DNA of 64,000 nucleotides from assembly GCF_016862375.1 (NCBI RefSeq), contig NZ_BOMV01000007.1:1-64000 (forward strand). Direction: 5' to 3'. Below are positions 7,496 to 17,105 of this stretch, one piece after another. Both the position numbers and the translations under genes were made by a program. This stretch comes from Paractinoplanes rishiriensis. GTDB lineage: Bacteria; Actinomycetota; Actinomycetes; Mycobacteriales; Micromonosporaceae. A model generated the notes under the pieces. The model was not told where the DNA came from. It did no database searches and saw nothing but the letters and a program-made list of their open reading frames with translations. Numbering within the stretch: the stretch's first letter is position 1; every line of letters starts with the position of its first letter.

Positions 7496-7888
7496 ATGAG
7501 CCGACGGCTACCTGTTCCACGTCAGCCGCAACCGATGCGGGTGATCCACTACGTCGACCCGGCACCGCACGAGCGGTACCCGGCCGTCTACGACGAGCAG
7601 CAGATCCGCATGCAGCAGCAGCGCAACCACGAGCTGTACCTGCGCTGGAAGGCTCGGCAGGCCGAGATCGAGGAACGCGACCGTAAGTTCCGCCGCTTCT
7701 GGACGGGCTTCGGCGCCGTCATCGCGGTGGTCCTGCTGACCGCCCTGTTCATCGGCGGCTGGATGCTCTGGCAAGCCCTGGCCGCGATCGGTCTCGGCGC
7801 ACTGGCGGTCCCGCTGATCCTCGGCGCCGGATTCGTCGCCGTCATTGGTGGCCGCCGCTGCGTGACCATCATCCAACACATGCACTGA
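7496..7888 (+). CDS. Small two-helix membrane protein of the AICE
   Basis: The 130-residue protein has a basic, glutamine-rich N-terminal part (QQIRMQQQRNHELYLRWKARQAEIEERDRKFRRF, probably a short coiled coil) followed by two hydrophobic segments at about residues 72-92 and 98-118. GGAGG lies seven bases before the ATG. It sits between the translocase gene and a run of conserved AICE genes. By position it could be a spread (Spd) protein, which in actinomycete plasmids assists movement of DNA through the mycelium. No family motif is recognised. Confidence 0.7.
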   Translation: MSRRLPVPRQPQPMRVIHYVDPAPHERYPAVYDEQQIRMQQQRNHELYLRWKARQAEIEERDRKFRRFWTGFGAVIAVVLLTALFIGGWMLWQALAAIGLGALAVPLILGAGFVAVIGGRRCVTIIQHMH

Positions 7889-8011
7889 CCAGCAGCAACA
7901 CAACCCACGGACCACGGTCCGAGCGGACGACACCGGGATCAAGCCCTGGAAAAGCGACCCAGTGCCGCCGCCCTACCAACCAACCCACATCCGACGGAAG
8001 GAGTCGGCGTA

Positions 8012-8653
8012 ATGAACCCTACCCAGAATCAGGACAACCAGGTCCCTGACACCCGCCCGACCGGCCAGGACGGAATCCCGGCCGCAGGCTTCGAGGTCTG
8101 GCTGCGCCAGGTCGCCGAGGCCGTCAGCGGCCCGGTCGCCATCGAGCCTGAGCCCTTCCCCGGCGCTGTCGCCGAGGTCGGCTACACGGTGACCTATGCG
8201 GGTCTGCGGGCGTTGGCTCAGGCCGTCGCTGCGGCGCCGGACCCGGTCGCGCAGGTTCTGACCTCTGCCGCGCTGTATCTGGAGCGGCACGGCTGGACCC
8301 AGCACGTCTACTACGACCCGACCGCCACCATCTTCACCCCGGCGGCGGACATGGTCGGCGCTATCGCGATGGTCTGCTACGGCGGCCCGTGCGAGGCACC
8401 GGCGCAACACTTCGACGACCCGGGCTTCCTGGACTTCGAACAGGCTGTCCTGCATCTCGACCGGTTCCTGCTGGTCGAGTACGGCTCGCAAGCCTACGAG
8501 TTCAACGACGCCCCGGGCCGTCGCGCCGAGGACGTGACCGCGGTGTTGCGTAAGGCGGCCACCGTCCCGGTGCACGAGTTGATGAACGCTCTGCGCGTCG
8601 CTGACGCCGCCGATGTGCGGCTCGCCGACCTGATCGGCGGTGGCGCCGGATGA
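8012..8653 (+). CDS. DUF6197-like conserved AICE protein
   Basis: The product has 213 residues. Two segments resemble DUF6197 proteins: SAALYLERHGWTQHVYYD at about residues 89-106, where the family has a helix ending in GW, and YEFNDAPGRRAEDVTAVLRKAA near residues 163-184, where the family has WNDAPGRT-x-EEV. The function of that family is unknown and it often occurs on actinomycete plasmids and AICEs. GGAAGGAG is placed well before the ATG. The last four bases overlap the start of the next gene (ATGA), so the two are coupled. Confidence 0.65.
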   Translation: MNPTQNQDNQVPDTRPTGQDGIPAAGFEVWLRQVAEAVSGPVAIEPEPFPGAVAEVGYTVTYAGLRALAQAVAAAPDPVAQVLTSAALYLERHGWTQHVYYDPTATIFTPAADMVGAIAMVCYGGPCEAPAQHFDDPGFLDFEQAVLHLDRFLLVEYGSQAYEFNDAPGRRAEDVTAVLRKAATVPVHELMNALRVADAADVRLADLIGGGAG

Positions 8654-9336
8654 GCAAGAACACCATCAACCCCGCCTTGACGCCGAAACCGCGCAAGCGG
8701 GCCAAGCGGCACACCGAAACTGCACAGTTCGATGCGTTCGTCCGGCGCATCCTGCGGGCCTACGCCCGTCGGGTCGCTGACGGTGACATCGAAGCCCTGC
8801 GCATGCTGGCCGGGTTGTCCGCCGAGGTGGACGCCGTGACCCGGGCTGCCGTCGCGGGCCTGCGTACCAAGCCGTATTCCTACTCCTGGTCGCAGATAGC
8901 CGACCGACTCGGCGTGTCCCCGCAGGGTGCGCAGCAACGGTTCGGCAAACCCTCCGACCGCAACGCCCTCGACCGCCGGCTCTTGGAGTCCGGCCTGGGC
9001 GTCACCCTGGCGACCCTCGTGCAGGTGTTCGCCGACCACCATCCCGGTAACCCGCCGGCCTCGCGCTGCCCGGGTTGCGGCTACCGCTACCCCGATGGGG
9101 TCAGCGACTGCCCTACGAACGCCACCGTCCGGCCGCTGCTCTACAAGCGGCGCGACGAAAACCGCGCGGAAGTCGCACGACTGTCCGCGGACGCCTTCAC
9201 CGACCTGCACGAACCCGTCAAAGCCCGCTTCAGGGCAGCGGTCCGGCAGGCGGCCAACCCTACGCCGAGTCCGGACCTTCCACGACCGACCCTGTTCGAC
9301 CTTCCTGGAAGGACCCGACGCGATGACAACCACTAG
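8650..9336 (+). CDS. HTH protein with a zinc-ribbon-like motif
   Basis: The 228-residue protein has a basic N-terminus (PKPRKRAKRH). A probable helix-turn-helix lies at about residues 70-100 (YSWSQIADRLGVSPQGAQQRFG). A CPGCGYRYPDG motif near residue 140 could bind metal with a later cysteine. The HTH resembles that of sigma-like and Mor-type regulators. It probably binds DNA, perhaps to control transfer or replication of the element. It overlaps the upstream gene by four bases and the downstream small gene by fourteen, so it belongs to a tightly packed operon. Confidence 0.65.
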   Translation: MSKNTINPALTPKPRKRAKRHTETAQFDAFVRRILRAYARRVADGDIEALRMLAGLSAEVDAVTRAAVAGLRTKPYSYSWSQIADRLGVSPQGAQQRFGKPSDRNALDRRLLESGLGVTLATLVQVFADHHPGNPPASRCPGCGYRYPDGVSDCPTNATVRPLLYKRRDENRAEVARLSADAFTDLHEPVKARFRAAVRQAANPTPSPDLPRPTLFDLPGRTRRDDNH

Positions 9337-9586
9337 CCCTTCCAACACCAATCCGCCGACCGTGACGGTCTGGCACGTCTACTTCATCGGTTTCCAGTTC
9401 AACGCTGGAGTCGGGATGGGCTTCAGCAACACCGAGCTGCCCTTGTCGTTCCCGATCGAGGCGATGGACGACATCCGGTTCGTCGAGCAGCACCTCAGCT
9501 CGAAGGGCTACTCCCGACCGGTCGTCATGGGCTTCGCCCTGCTGAGGCAGGAACCCGCCCCGGCACCCCGGGAGCACAAGCTATGA
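9323..9586 (+). CDS. Small hypothetical AICE protein
   Basis: The 87-residue protein has no recognised domain. Its central part WHVYFIGFQFNAGVGMGFSNTELPLSF followed by IRFVEQHLSSKGYSRPVVMGFALL looks like a small alpha-beta fold with no signal peptide. The start at 9323 is preferred because GGAAGGA lies upstream and the reading frame overlaps the previous gene by only 14 bases. The stop overlaps the next start as ATGA (9583-9586). Conserved position in the operon is the main argument that it is a gene. Confidence 0.65.
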   Translation: MTTTSPSNTNPPTVTVWHVYFIGFQFNAGVGMGFSNTELPLSFPIEAMDDIRFVEQHLSSKGYSRPVVMGFALLRQEPAPAPREHKL

Positions 9587-10607
9587 CCGACAACAACAGC
9601 ACCGGTCGCGGCTGGGCCTACACCGGCGCGATCATCGGCGGCGTCGTCTCGATCGCCGCGAACATCGCACATTCCTTCGTGCCGCCCGAGAACGCCCCCG
9701 CCGACTGGGCACCCCAGCCCGGCGCTGTCATTGGCGCTATCGTCTGGCCCGTCTTTCTGTTCGTCGCCGTGGAAATCCTGGTCCGCGTGGCCTGGCCGCA
9801 CGGCTGGAGTTGGCGACTCGTTCGCTTCGCGGGAATCACCCCCGTCGCGCTCGTCGCCGCCCTGGTGTCCTACCGGCACCTGTCTGGGCTCCTCAAGTAC
9901 TACGGCGAAGAGCCCATCGTCTACATCGTCGGCCCACTGGCCGCAGATGGACTCATGGTGATGGCAACCGGCGCACTGCTGGCCATCAGCCTCCACAACG
10001 ACAACATCAACCCTGCCCCTACTACTTCCCTGCCCACCCCGGCCATCCCGGCCATCCCGGACAACCGTGTCCCGGCCCCGAGCCCGGCCGCCGACCTGCC
10101 GTCACCTGTGACGGCCCCGGCCGCCGCAACCGCACCGCCCACAGTGTCCGCCGAGACCGACCCGGAACCGGCGGCCGCACGCATCGAGGTTCCGACCCCG
10201 GCTGATGTTGCCGCCCGGGTCACCCCGAGCCCGACGAGCATCCCGCTACGACCGACCGCCCGGCCGGCCGCTGCTGGCACCTCGAAGGCCAAGCCCCGCA
10301 CGACTGAGCCGACCGAGACGGCACAGCCGCTGGCCGCTTCCGCCGCCGACACTTCTGTCACCGAGCCGGAGCCTGCACAGCTGCCCCTGCCGTACACCGT
10401 CGACCCGGCCCTGTTGGTCAAGGCCCGCGAGATCGCCAAGCAGTACCGCATCGAACACGGCACGCCGATCACAGCGAACCAGCTCGCCGCCCGCCTGCGG
10501 GTGAACTCCGACCAGGCAGCGCAAGCCCTGGCCGTGCTCGACCTCGAACCGAACAGCCCCACCAAACCGATTCCGACTGTCAACGGCACGCCAGTGAAGG
10601 CCACCCG

Positions 10608-10611
<4 letters not shown>
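9583..10611 (+). CDS. DUF2637-like (SpdB-type) membrane protein with C-terminal HTH
   Basis: The product has 342 residues. The first 150 contain about four membrane segments (AIIGGVVSIAANIAHSFV, IVWPVFLFVAVEILVRVAW, ITPVALVAALVSYRHLSGL, GPLAADGLMVMATGALLA). The pattern AANIAHSF...FVAVEIL matches the DUF2637 family found in actinomycete plasmids. Residues 150-270 are a proline-alanine-threonine linker. The C-terminus (REIAKQYRIEHGTPITANQLAARLRVNSDQAAQALAVL) is a helix-turn-helix of the kind that reads DNA. A protein joining membrane and DNA fits a role in plasmid spread. It is coupled to both neighbours by four-base overlaps. Confidence 0.78.
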
Positions 10612-12293
<1,682 letters not shown>

Positions 12294-12350
12294 ACGGCCG
12301 CCAACCATCAACCCCATCTTTACGCCGAACCGGAGGAGACAGCGACCGCC

Positions 12351-12671
12351 ATGACCGGCACGCCCCCTGGACTGCCGCGCCTGTACACAGCCGCTGAGGT
12401 GGCTGAGGCGCTGCGCTGTTCAACGTGGTGGGTGCAGGAACAGGTCCGGCAGCGTCGTTTCCCCTACGAAGAGATCGCGGGCAGCTGCCGTTTCAGCGCC
12501 GAGCACTACGCCGTGATCCTTCGCGTCTGCGAGGTGCTGCCCGCCGAGGAACTGCCGACTCCAGTCCGTGAGGTGCTGCCAGTTCTACCCGGCGAAGCGC
12601 TCACCGGCGGACTGCGACCACGGGTACCCCGCCGTCTACGCGAGGTGCCGACCAGAACCAACGCTGCATGA
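12351..12671 (+). CDS. xis: Excisionase-like HTH protein
   Basis: The 106-residue protein begins with a MerR/excisionase-type helix-turn-helix (LYTAAEVAEALRCSTWWVQEQVRQRRFPYEEIAGSCRFSAEHYAVIL). Its proline-rich tail is unrelated to known domains. Its place directly upstream of the integrase is standard for AICEs, where Xis directs the integrase toward excision. GGAGG precedes the ATG. Only 13 bases separate it from the integrase gene, so they are co-transcribed. The excision role comes from position and domain type. Confidence 0.85.
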   Translation: MTGTPPGLPRLYTAAEVAEALRCSTWWVQEQVRQRRFPYEEIAGSCRFSAEHYAVILRVCEVLPAEELPTPVREVLPVLPGEALTGGLRPRVPRRLREVPTRTNAA

Positions 12672-12684
12672 GAGGGAGTAGGAA

Positions 12685-14199
12685 ATGGGATTCGCCGAGC
12701 GGAGAGGCGACTACTGGCGTGCCCGGTACAAGTCCAAGCCGGGAACGTATCTGACGATCCTGGATGAGACCGGGGCCGCGGTCAAGTTCCGCAGCCGGCG
12801 CGCTGCCGAACAGGCCGCGAACGAGAAGGAGGCTGAGGTACGGGCTGGTCTGCTGCGGAGCAGGCCGGTCGGCCGCTGGACCTTCGGCCGGTACGCCGAC
12901 ACCTGGTATGCCCGGCAGGACCTGGCGGCGTCCACGATGCAGAACTACCGCCGTCGGCTGGAAGAACACCTCCTGCCGTTCTTCGGGGAAATGCCGCTGG
13001 CCGACATCACCCGGGATGAGGTCGTCAAGTGGGAGAAGCGGGAGCGGGCTGCGGGCTACGCCGAGTCGAGCATCCGCTCGTGGCGTTCCCTGCTGCATCT
13101 GCTCCTGGCCGACGCGGTGGAGGAGAACCTGGCGGACGTGAACGTCGCGGCCCGGCGTAAGGGTCGCGGCAAGCGCACCGGCCGCGCGCAACACCGGGCC
13201 GCCGAAAAGGTCATCACGTCGGCACTCGGCGTGCTGCTGATCGCAGAGCGGGCGGCGCTGCTGTCCGGCCGTGACGACGAGTTCGTGGCGGTCACGACGT
13301 TGGGCTTCACGGGCATGCGGTGGGGTGAACTCGTCGGGCTGGAAACGCAGTACGTGCGCCCGGCCGCGATCCGTGTGGAGTGGCAGCTGTACGAGTTGGA
13401 CAACGGCCGGTTCGAGCGCTGCCCGCCGAAGGACGAGTCCCGCCGCACCGTGGCCGCGCCCGATTGGCTGACCATGCTCTTGACGGATCACCTGGGTCGG
13501 GTGCGCCCGCAGCCCTGCCCCTGCCACAACCTGCGGTGCGTGTTCAGCGGGCATCGGGCGACGAAGAGTAAGGCAGAACCGGTCGGTCCCCGGCTGGCCG
13601 ACGTTGCCCGGCTCGCCGAGGTCGCCGTGGGCACGGCATCGGCGGTGCTGAGCGGGAAGCCGGTCGTCGCCGAGGTGACCCGGGCACGGGTGCTGGCGGC
13701 AGCCCAACAGTTGGGCTATGCGCGGGGCCGGCCGTCCGGGCAGCTCGCTCCGCACTGGCGCCGCAACGGGTTCGCGACCTGGCTGTTCCAGCCGGCGGCC
13801 ACGGGTGGCTACCCCGCGAAGGCTCCCCGGCTCGCCGCACCGGTGCCGGTGCTCGCCGACCCGTGGCCCGGCGTCCCGATCCGGGGCCGTGGGGCATCGG
13901 AAAAGGCGGACGCCTGCTGGCTGCCAATCGCACGCGGTCTGACCCCGCACGGCCTCCGGCACACCTACAAGACGATGATGATCGAACTCGGCACGCCTGC
14001 CGGGCTGATGGACGCACAGATGGGCCACGCGGACGGGTCCGTCCAGGCGCTATATTCGCACGTCACGGCCGAGATGGTCCGGCGGCTGCTGGACGGGCTG
14101 ACAACCGTCTGGTCGGAGGCGCTGGAAGCTCGGCGCCAACTCAACCCGAGATCACCGGTCGCCGTGCTCGACCGTCTCCTGACAGGAGAGGCACAGTGA
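12685..14199 (+). CDS. int: Tyrosine integrase with an embedded LacI-type HTH
   Basis: The 504-residue site-specific recombinase has an arm-binding N-terminus (residues 1-60), a core-binding domain (about 68-160) and a catalytic domain. The catalytic residues are visible: R212 (TGMRWGE), K249 in a beta-hairpin, H422 and R425 (HGLRH), H448 (MGHAD) and the nucleophile Y457 (ALYSH). Between K249 and H422 lies an insertion. Residues 302-346 (PRLADVARLAEVAVG..., VTRARVLAAAQQLGYA) match a LacI-family DNA-binding helix-turn-helix. A C-x-C-H-x3-C cluster at 278-285 precedes it. The R-to-H spacing is about 210 residues, roughly twice the usual. GAGGGAG precedes the ATG. The protein acts at the 43-bp tRNA-Val site 105 bases downstream. 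Confidence 0.95.
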   Translation: MGFAERRGDYWRARYKSKPGTYLTILDETGAAVKFRSRRAAEQAANEKEAEVRAGLLRSRPVGRWTFGRYADTWYARQDLAASTMQNYRRRLEEHLLPFFGEMPLADITRDEVVKWEKRERAAGYAESSIRSWRSLLHLLLADAVEENLADVNVAARRKGRGKRTGRAQHRAAEKVITSALGVLLIAERAALLSGRDDEFVAVTTLGFTGMRWGELVGLETQYVRPAAIRVEWQLYELDNGRFERCPPKDESRRTVAAPDWLTMLLTDHLGRVRPQPCPCHNLRCVFSGHRATKSKAEPVGPRLADVARLAEVAVGTASAVLSGKPVVAEVTRARVLAAAQQLGYARGRPSGQLAPHWRRNGFATWLFQPAATGGYPAKAPRLAAPVPVLADPWPGVPIRGRGASEKADACWLPIARGLTPHGLRHTYKTMMIELGTPAGLMDAQMGHADGSVQALYSHVTAEMVRRLLDGLTTVWSEALEARRQLNPRSPVAVLDRLLTGEAQ

Positions 14200-14205
14200 G
14201 CCAGC

Positions 14206-14229
14206 CAAGATTTTCTCCCAGGATTCTCC
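14206..14229. repeat. Right copy of candidate integrase arm site
   Basis: CAAGAT, two bases, then TCTCCCAGGATTCTCC, matching 1599-1622 with two differences in the same orientation. It begins seven bases after the integrase stop. The sequence CCCAGG-attct-CCTGGG here is also an inverted repeat. Confidence 0.6.
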
Positions 14230-14249
14230 TGGGGGCTCCCAGCAACAAG

Positions 14250-14285
14250 AAACGGGCTCCGTCCCCAAGGAACGAAACCCGCTTT
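14250..14285 (-). terminator. Element-borne terminator for the tRNA operon
   Basis: On the minus strand AAAGCGGGTTTCGT pairs with ACGGAGCCCGTTT around a CCTTGGGG loop, and T-rich sequence follows. It lies 20 bases beyond the 3' end of tRNA-Val inside the element. The element therefore supplies a new terminator for the tRNA transcript in place of the one now at 1407-1448. Confidence 0.65.
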
Positions 14286-14303
14286 GACCTGGCGTTTTGC
14301 TTG

Positions 14304-14346
14304 GTGGGCGATACTGGGATCGAACCAGTGACCTCTTCCGTGTCAA
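14304..14346. repeat. attR, right 43-bp attachment repeat inside tRNA-Val
   Basis: Identical to 1457-1499. It covers the anticodon arm through the 3' end of tRNA-Val. The core crossover is expected within the anticodon loop region. The element's copy restores a full-length tRNA. Confidence 0.93.
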
Positions 14347-14376
14347 GGAAGCGCGCTCCCGCTGCGCCAATCGCCC
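14305..14376 (-). tRNA. tRNA-Val (GAC)
   Basis: A 72-base cloverleaf: acceptor GGGCGAT/ATCGCCC, anticodon stem CTTCC/GGAAG around TTGACAC (anticodon GAC), and T-loop TTCGATC. CCA is not encoded. It is the last tRNA of the Gly-Cys-Val cluster and the integration target of the AICE. Confidence 0.97.
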
Positions 14377-14389
14377 TAGGCTTTCGCCG

Positions 14390-14460
14390 AGGTGGAGACG
14401 GGATTTGAACCCGTGTACACGGCTTTGCAGGCCGTTGCCTCGCCTCTCGGCCACTCCACC
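14390..14460 (-). tRNA. tRNA-Cys (GCA)
   Basis: A 71-base cloverleaf with acceptor GGTGGAG/CTCCACC, anticodon stem ACGGC/GCCGT around CTGCAAA (anticodon GCA), T-loop TTCAAAT and discriminator U73 as expected for tRNA-Cys. Thirteen bases separate it from tRNA-Val. Confidence 0.97.
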
Positions 14461-14497
14461 GAGTTGGCCCCGCACTTAACCTGTGAAGGCCGCTCCG

Positions 14498-14570
14498 AGC
14501 GGACGACGGGATTCGAACCCGCGACCCTCACCTTGGCAAGGTGATGCGCTACCAGCTGCGCTACGTCCGC
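14498..14570 (-). tRNA. tRNA-Gly (GCC)
   Basis: A 73-base cloverleaf with acceptor GCGGACG/CGTCCGC, anticodon stem TCACC/GGTGA around TTGCCAA (anticodon GCC), T-loop TTCGAAT and discriminator U73. It is the first gene of the minus-strand tRNA cluster. Confidence 0.97.
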
Positions 14571-14685
14571 TTGTCTGTCCGGGGGGCTTGCGCTCCCTGG
14601 CGACGGATGAAACCTTAGCTGGTCCGCCTGCGCCTTGCCAAACCGGGGTACCCCGGCGCGTCGGGCGGACGGTGTTGGATGGGGC

Positions 14686-15858
14686 ATGGACTTCCGACAG
14701 ATCACCGCCGCCGAGCGTACGGACAAGATGTTTCCGCTGCAGGCGTACGCCTTCATGCCCTCGCCCTGGCCTGCGGAGGAGCGGGACAAATACCGCGAGC
14801 GCATGCAGTACTACGAGTCGGCGGTGAGCCTCGTCGCCGAGGAGGACGGGCAGGCGCTGGCGGGGGCGGCGGCGTTCCGGATGCAGCAGAACGTGCGCGG
14901 GCTGGTGCACGACATGGCCGGCGTGGCCTCGGTGGCGACGCACCCGTCGGCGCGGCGGCGGGGGCTGGTGCGCGAACTGATGCGGCGGCTGCTGCGGCAG
15001 ATGCGCGACGAGGGCTGCGTGGTTAGCGCGCTCTACCCGTTCCGGCCCAGCTTCTACGCGCGGTTCGGCTTCGTGGGGATTCCGCGGCACCGCACGGCGT
15101 CGTTCTCGCCCGAGGGGCTCAGCCATCTCACCCGGGCCGAGCTGGGCGGCGAGGTCGAGCAGGTCTCGATGGCCGACGGCTTTGAGGTGTACGACGCGTT
15201 CACCCGGCACCTGCTGACGCGGCGGCACGGGTTCGCGGTGTTCGACGAGGTGCGCGCGGCCGGCTTCCGCAACGATCGGTACTGGGTGGCGATCGCGCGC
15301 TCCGGCGGCGAGGTGGTGGGGGTGCTGCGCTACCGGATCGACCGGTCCGCCGGTGACCTCCGGGCCTCCCACCTGCTCACCACCGGGCCGGTCGGTCAGG
15401 CGCTGCTGCTCCAGTTCCTCGGCCGGCACGTCGACCAGGTCTCCCGGATCGTGCTGACCGTCAGCACCGACGAGGTGCCCGAGCTGTGGGGCACCGATAT
15501 CGCGGTTGTTACCGAGGGTCAGGTGGGCGGCCCGGACCGGAACGCCCCGATGGTCCGGGTGCTCGACATGGAGGCGCTCACCGGCACTCCGGCGGGACCG
15601 GGAGCGGTCACGGTCGAGATCGTCGACGACGAGTTGATCGGCGGCGTGTGGCAGCTGGAGAGCGCCGCCGGCCGGCTGTCGGTCACCAAGGGCACCAACC
15701 CGGTGGCCACGCTGAGTGCGGCGGGTTTCAGCGGTTTGCTGTACGGCGTGCTGGACCCCGTCGAGATCGGCGTCCGCGGGCTGGGAGACGTCGCGGCGGT
15801 TCCGGTGCTGGCCGAGATGTTCCCGCGCCGGATGCCGTACATCGTGGCCGACTTCTAA
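14686..15858 (+). CDS. Eis-like GNAT acetyltransferase
   Basis: The 390-residue protein resembles the Eis family, which acetylates amines on aminoglycosides and other polyamine-like substrates. The first 150 residues hold the first GNAT domain with the acetyl-CoA loop VATHPSARRRGLVRELMRRLL and the segment SALYPFRPSFYARFGFVG. A second GNAT-like domain follows (about 160-290). The C-terminal 100 residues form a sterol-carrier-like domain ending in MPYIVADF, where Eis uses the terminal carboxylate in catalysis. The ATG at 14686 fits the domain start. The upstream in-frame region overlaps the tRNA promoter zone and lacks family similarity. The gene converges on the minus-strand gene at 15855-16232. 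Confidence 0.88.
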   Translation: MDFRQITAAERTDKMFPLQAYAFMPSPWPAEERDKYRERMQYYESAVSLVAEEDGQALAGAAAFRMQQNVRGLVHDMAGVASVATHPSARRRGLVRELMRRLLRQMRDEGCVVSALYPFRPSFYARFGFVGIPRHRTASFSPEGLSHLTRAELGGEVEQVSMADGFEVYDAFTRHLLTRRHGFAVFDEVRAAGFRNDRYWVAIARSGGEVVGVLRYRIDRSAGDLRASHLLTTGPVGQALLLQFLGRHVDQVSRIVLTVSTDEVPELWGTDIAVVTEGQVGGPDRNAPMVRVLDMEALTGTPAGPGAVTVEIVDDELIGGVWQLESAAGRLSVTKGTNPVATLSAAGFSGLLYGVLDPVEIGVRGLGDVAAVPVLAEMFPRRMPYIVADF

Positions 15859-16232
15859 GGGCGGCGGGTCGTGGTGGGGCTCAGCGCGGAGGCGGTGAGC
15901 AGGCGGAGCACGACGAAGGTGACGGCGACCGTGGCCATGACGCCGGGGTGCGGGCCGCTCAGGGCGGTCAGCAGCACGAGCACCTGGGTGTCGAGGAGGT
16001 AGCGGAACGCCCGGCCGTGGAAGCGGGCGACCGGCGAGGTCCGCCGGGCCCACGCGAAGGCGAGGGCGGTGGCGAGCAGCGCGACGGCCATCGGCAGGCC
16101 GGCGTCGACCGCTCCGCCGCCGGCGAGGCGGGTGACAAAGCCGGTCGCGGCGGTACCGAAGAAGGCGGTGCCCGAGGCCGCGAGCAGGCCCAGTGCGACA
16201 TGACCGGATGCGGTCCTGGTGGTGGTGTTCAC
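15855..16232 (-). CDS. Small membrane protein, three to four helices
   Basis: The 125-residue protein has hydrophobic segments at about residues 10-30 (VALGLLAASGTAFFGTAAT), 45-62 (GLPMAVALLATALAFAWA) and 83-115 (LLDTQVLVLLTALSG, ATVAVTFVVLRLLTA). No family is recognised. The GTG at 16232 is chosen because AGGAGG lies six bases upstream. The in-frame ATG 30 bases earlier has none. Its last codon overlaps the stop of the Eis-like gene in convergent orientation. Confidence 0.65.
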   Translation of the reverse strand: MNTTTRTASGHVALGLLAASGTAFFGTAATGFVTRLAGGGAVDAGLPMAVALLATALAFAWARRTSPVARFHGRAFRYLLDTQVLVLLTALSGPHPGVMATVAVTFVVLRLLTASALSPTTTRRP

Positions 16233-16433
16233 GGCGTTCCTCCTGGTGGCTTCGAACTGCACATATCGTGCGAGCCCGGCCGGGTAAACCGCGTCCGCCC
16301 ACGGCGGTGTCGCCGGCTTACGGCCCCGGTTGGTGACCGCACCCCCGAACTACCGCCGGGGATGTACCGCCACAGCGGTATGCCCGCGCCCGGAACGCCT
16401 GCGACCTGGGAAAACTGGGGCGATAATCACCGC

Positions 16434-17105
16434 ATGGTCATCCGTGTGCTGCTGGCTGACGACTCGATACTCATCCGGGCCGGGCTGGCCATGCTGCTCT
16501 CGGCGCAGCCGGGGATGGAGGTGGTCGGCGAGGCCGACGACGGGGTTCAGGCCGTGCAGATGGCTCGGGAGCTCAAGCCGGACATCGTCGTGATGGACCT
16601 CAAGATGCCCAACCTCGACGGGATCGGGGCGACCCGGGAGATCACCGCGGACGAGTTCGAGCACCCGGTCAAGGTCCTGGTTCTCACCACCCTCAGCGGG
16701 GACGAGGACGTCTATGCGGCGCTGCGGGCGGGTGCCTCCGGGTTCCTGCTCAAGGACGGTGCACCCACCGATCTGGCGGCCGCGATCCGGGAGGTCTGTG
16801 CCGGGAACGCCTACCTGCATCCGGCCGTGACGCGTGGGGTGATCGCCGACATCGCCAGCCGGTCCGGGCCGGCCCGGGCGGTCTCCGGCATTCTCGACCG
16901 GCTCACGCCGCGGGAGCGGGAAGTTCTCGAGCACATGGCCCTCGGGATGCAGAACCAGGAGATCGCCGAGCGGCTGTTCCTCTCCGAGGCGACGGTGAAG
17001 ACGCACGTCTGCCGCATCCTCATGAAGCTCGAGGTGAAGGACCGCGGCCAGGCGATCGTGGCCGCCTACCAGAACCACCTGGTGGCGCCCGGGCGGACCG
17101 TCTAG
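16434..17105 (+). CDS. NarL/LuxR-family response regulator (orphan)
   Basis: The 223-residue regulator has a receiver domain (residues 1-120: LLADDSILIRAG with acidic pocket, DIVVMDLKMPNLDG with the phospho-acceptor D55, LVLTTLSGDEDVY, and the conserved lysine in GFLLKDG). A LuxR helix-turn-helix follows (about 153-210: LTPREREVLEHMALGMQNQEIAERLFLSEATVKTHV). No histidine kinase gene is adjacent, so its partner is encoded elsewhere. The -10-like GATAAT ends seven bases before the ATG with no Shine-Dalgarno sequence, so a leaderless transcript is likely. It converges on the apbE-like gene with a four-base overlap. Confidence 0.9.
   Translation: MVIRVLLADDSILIRAGLAMLLSAQPGMEVVGEADDGVQAVQMARELKPDIVVMDLKMPNLDGIGATREITADEFEHPVKVLVLTTLSGDEDVYAALRAGASGFLLKDGAPTDLAAAIREVCAGNAYLHPAVTRGVIADIASRSGPARAVSGILDRLTPREREVLEHMALGMQNQEIAERLFLSEATVKTHVCRILMKLEVKDRGQAIVAAYQNHLVAPGRTV

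Noticed and set aside
14635..14685. Upstream extension of the Eis-like gene
   Set aside because: The added residues do not resemble the family N-terminus and overlap the promoter zone of the tRNA-Gly gene.
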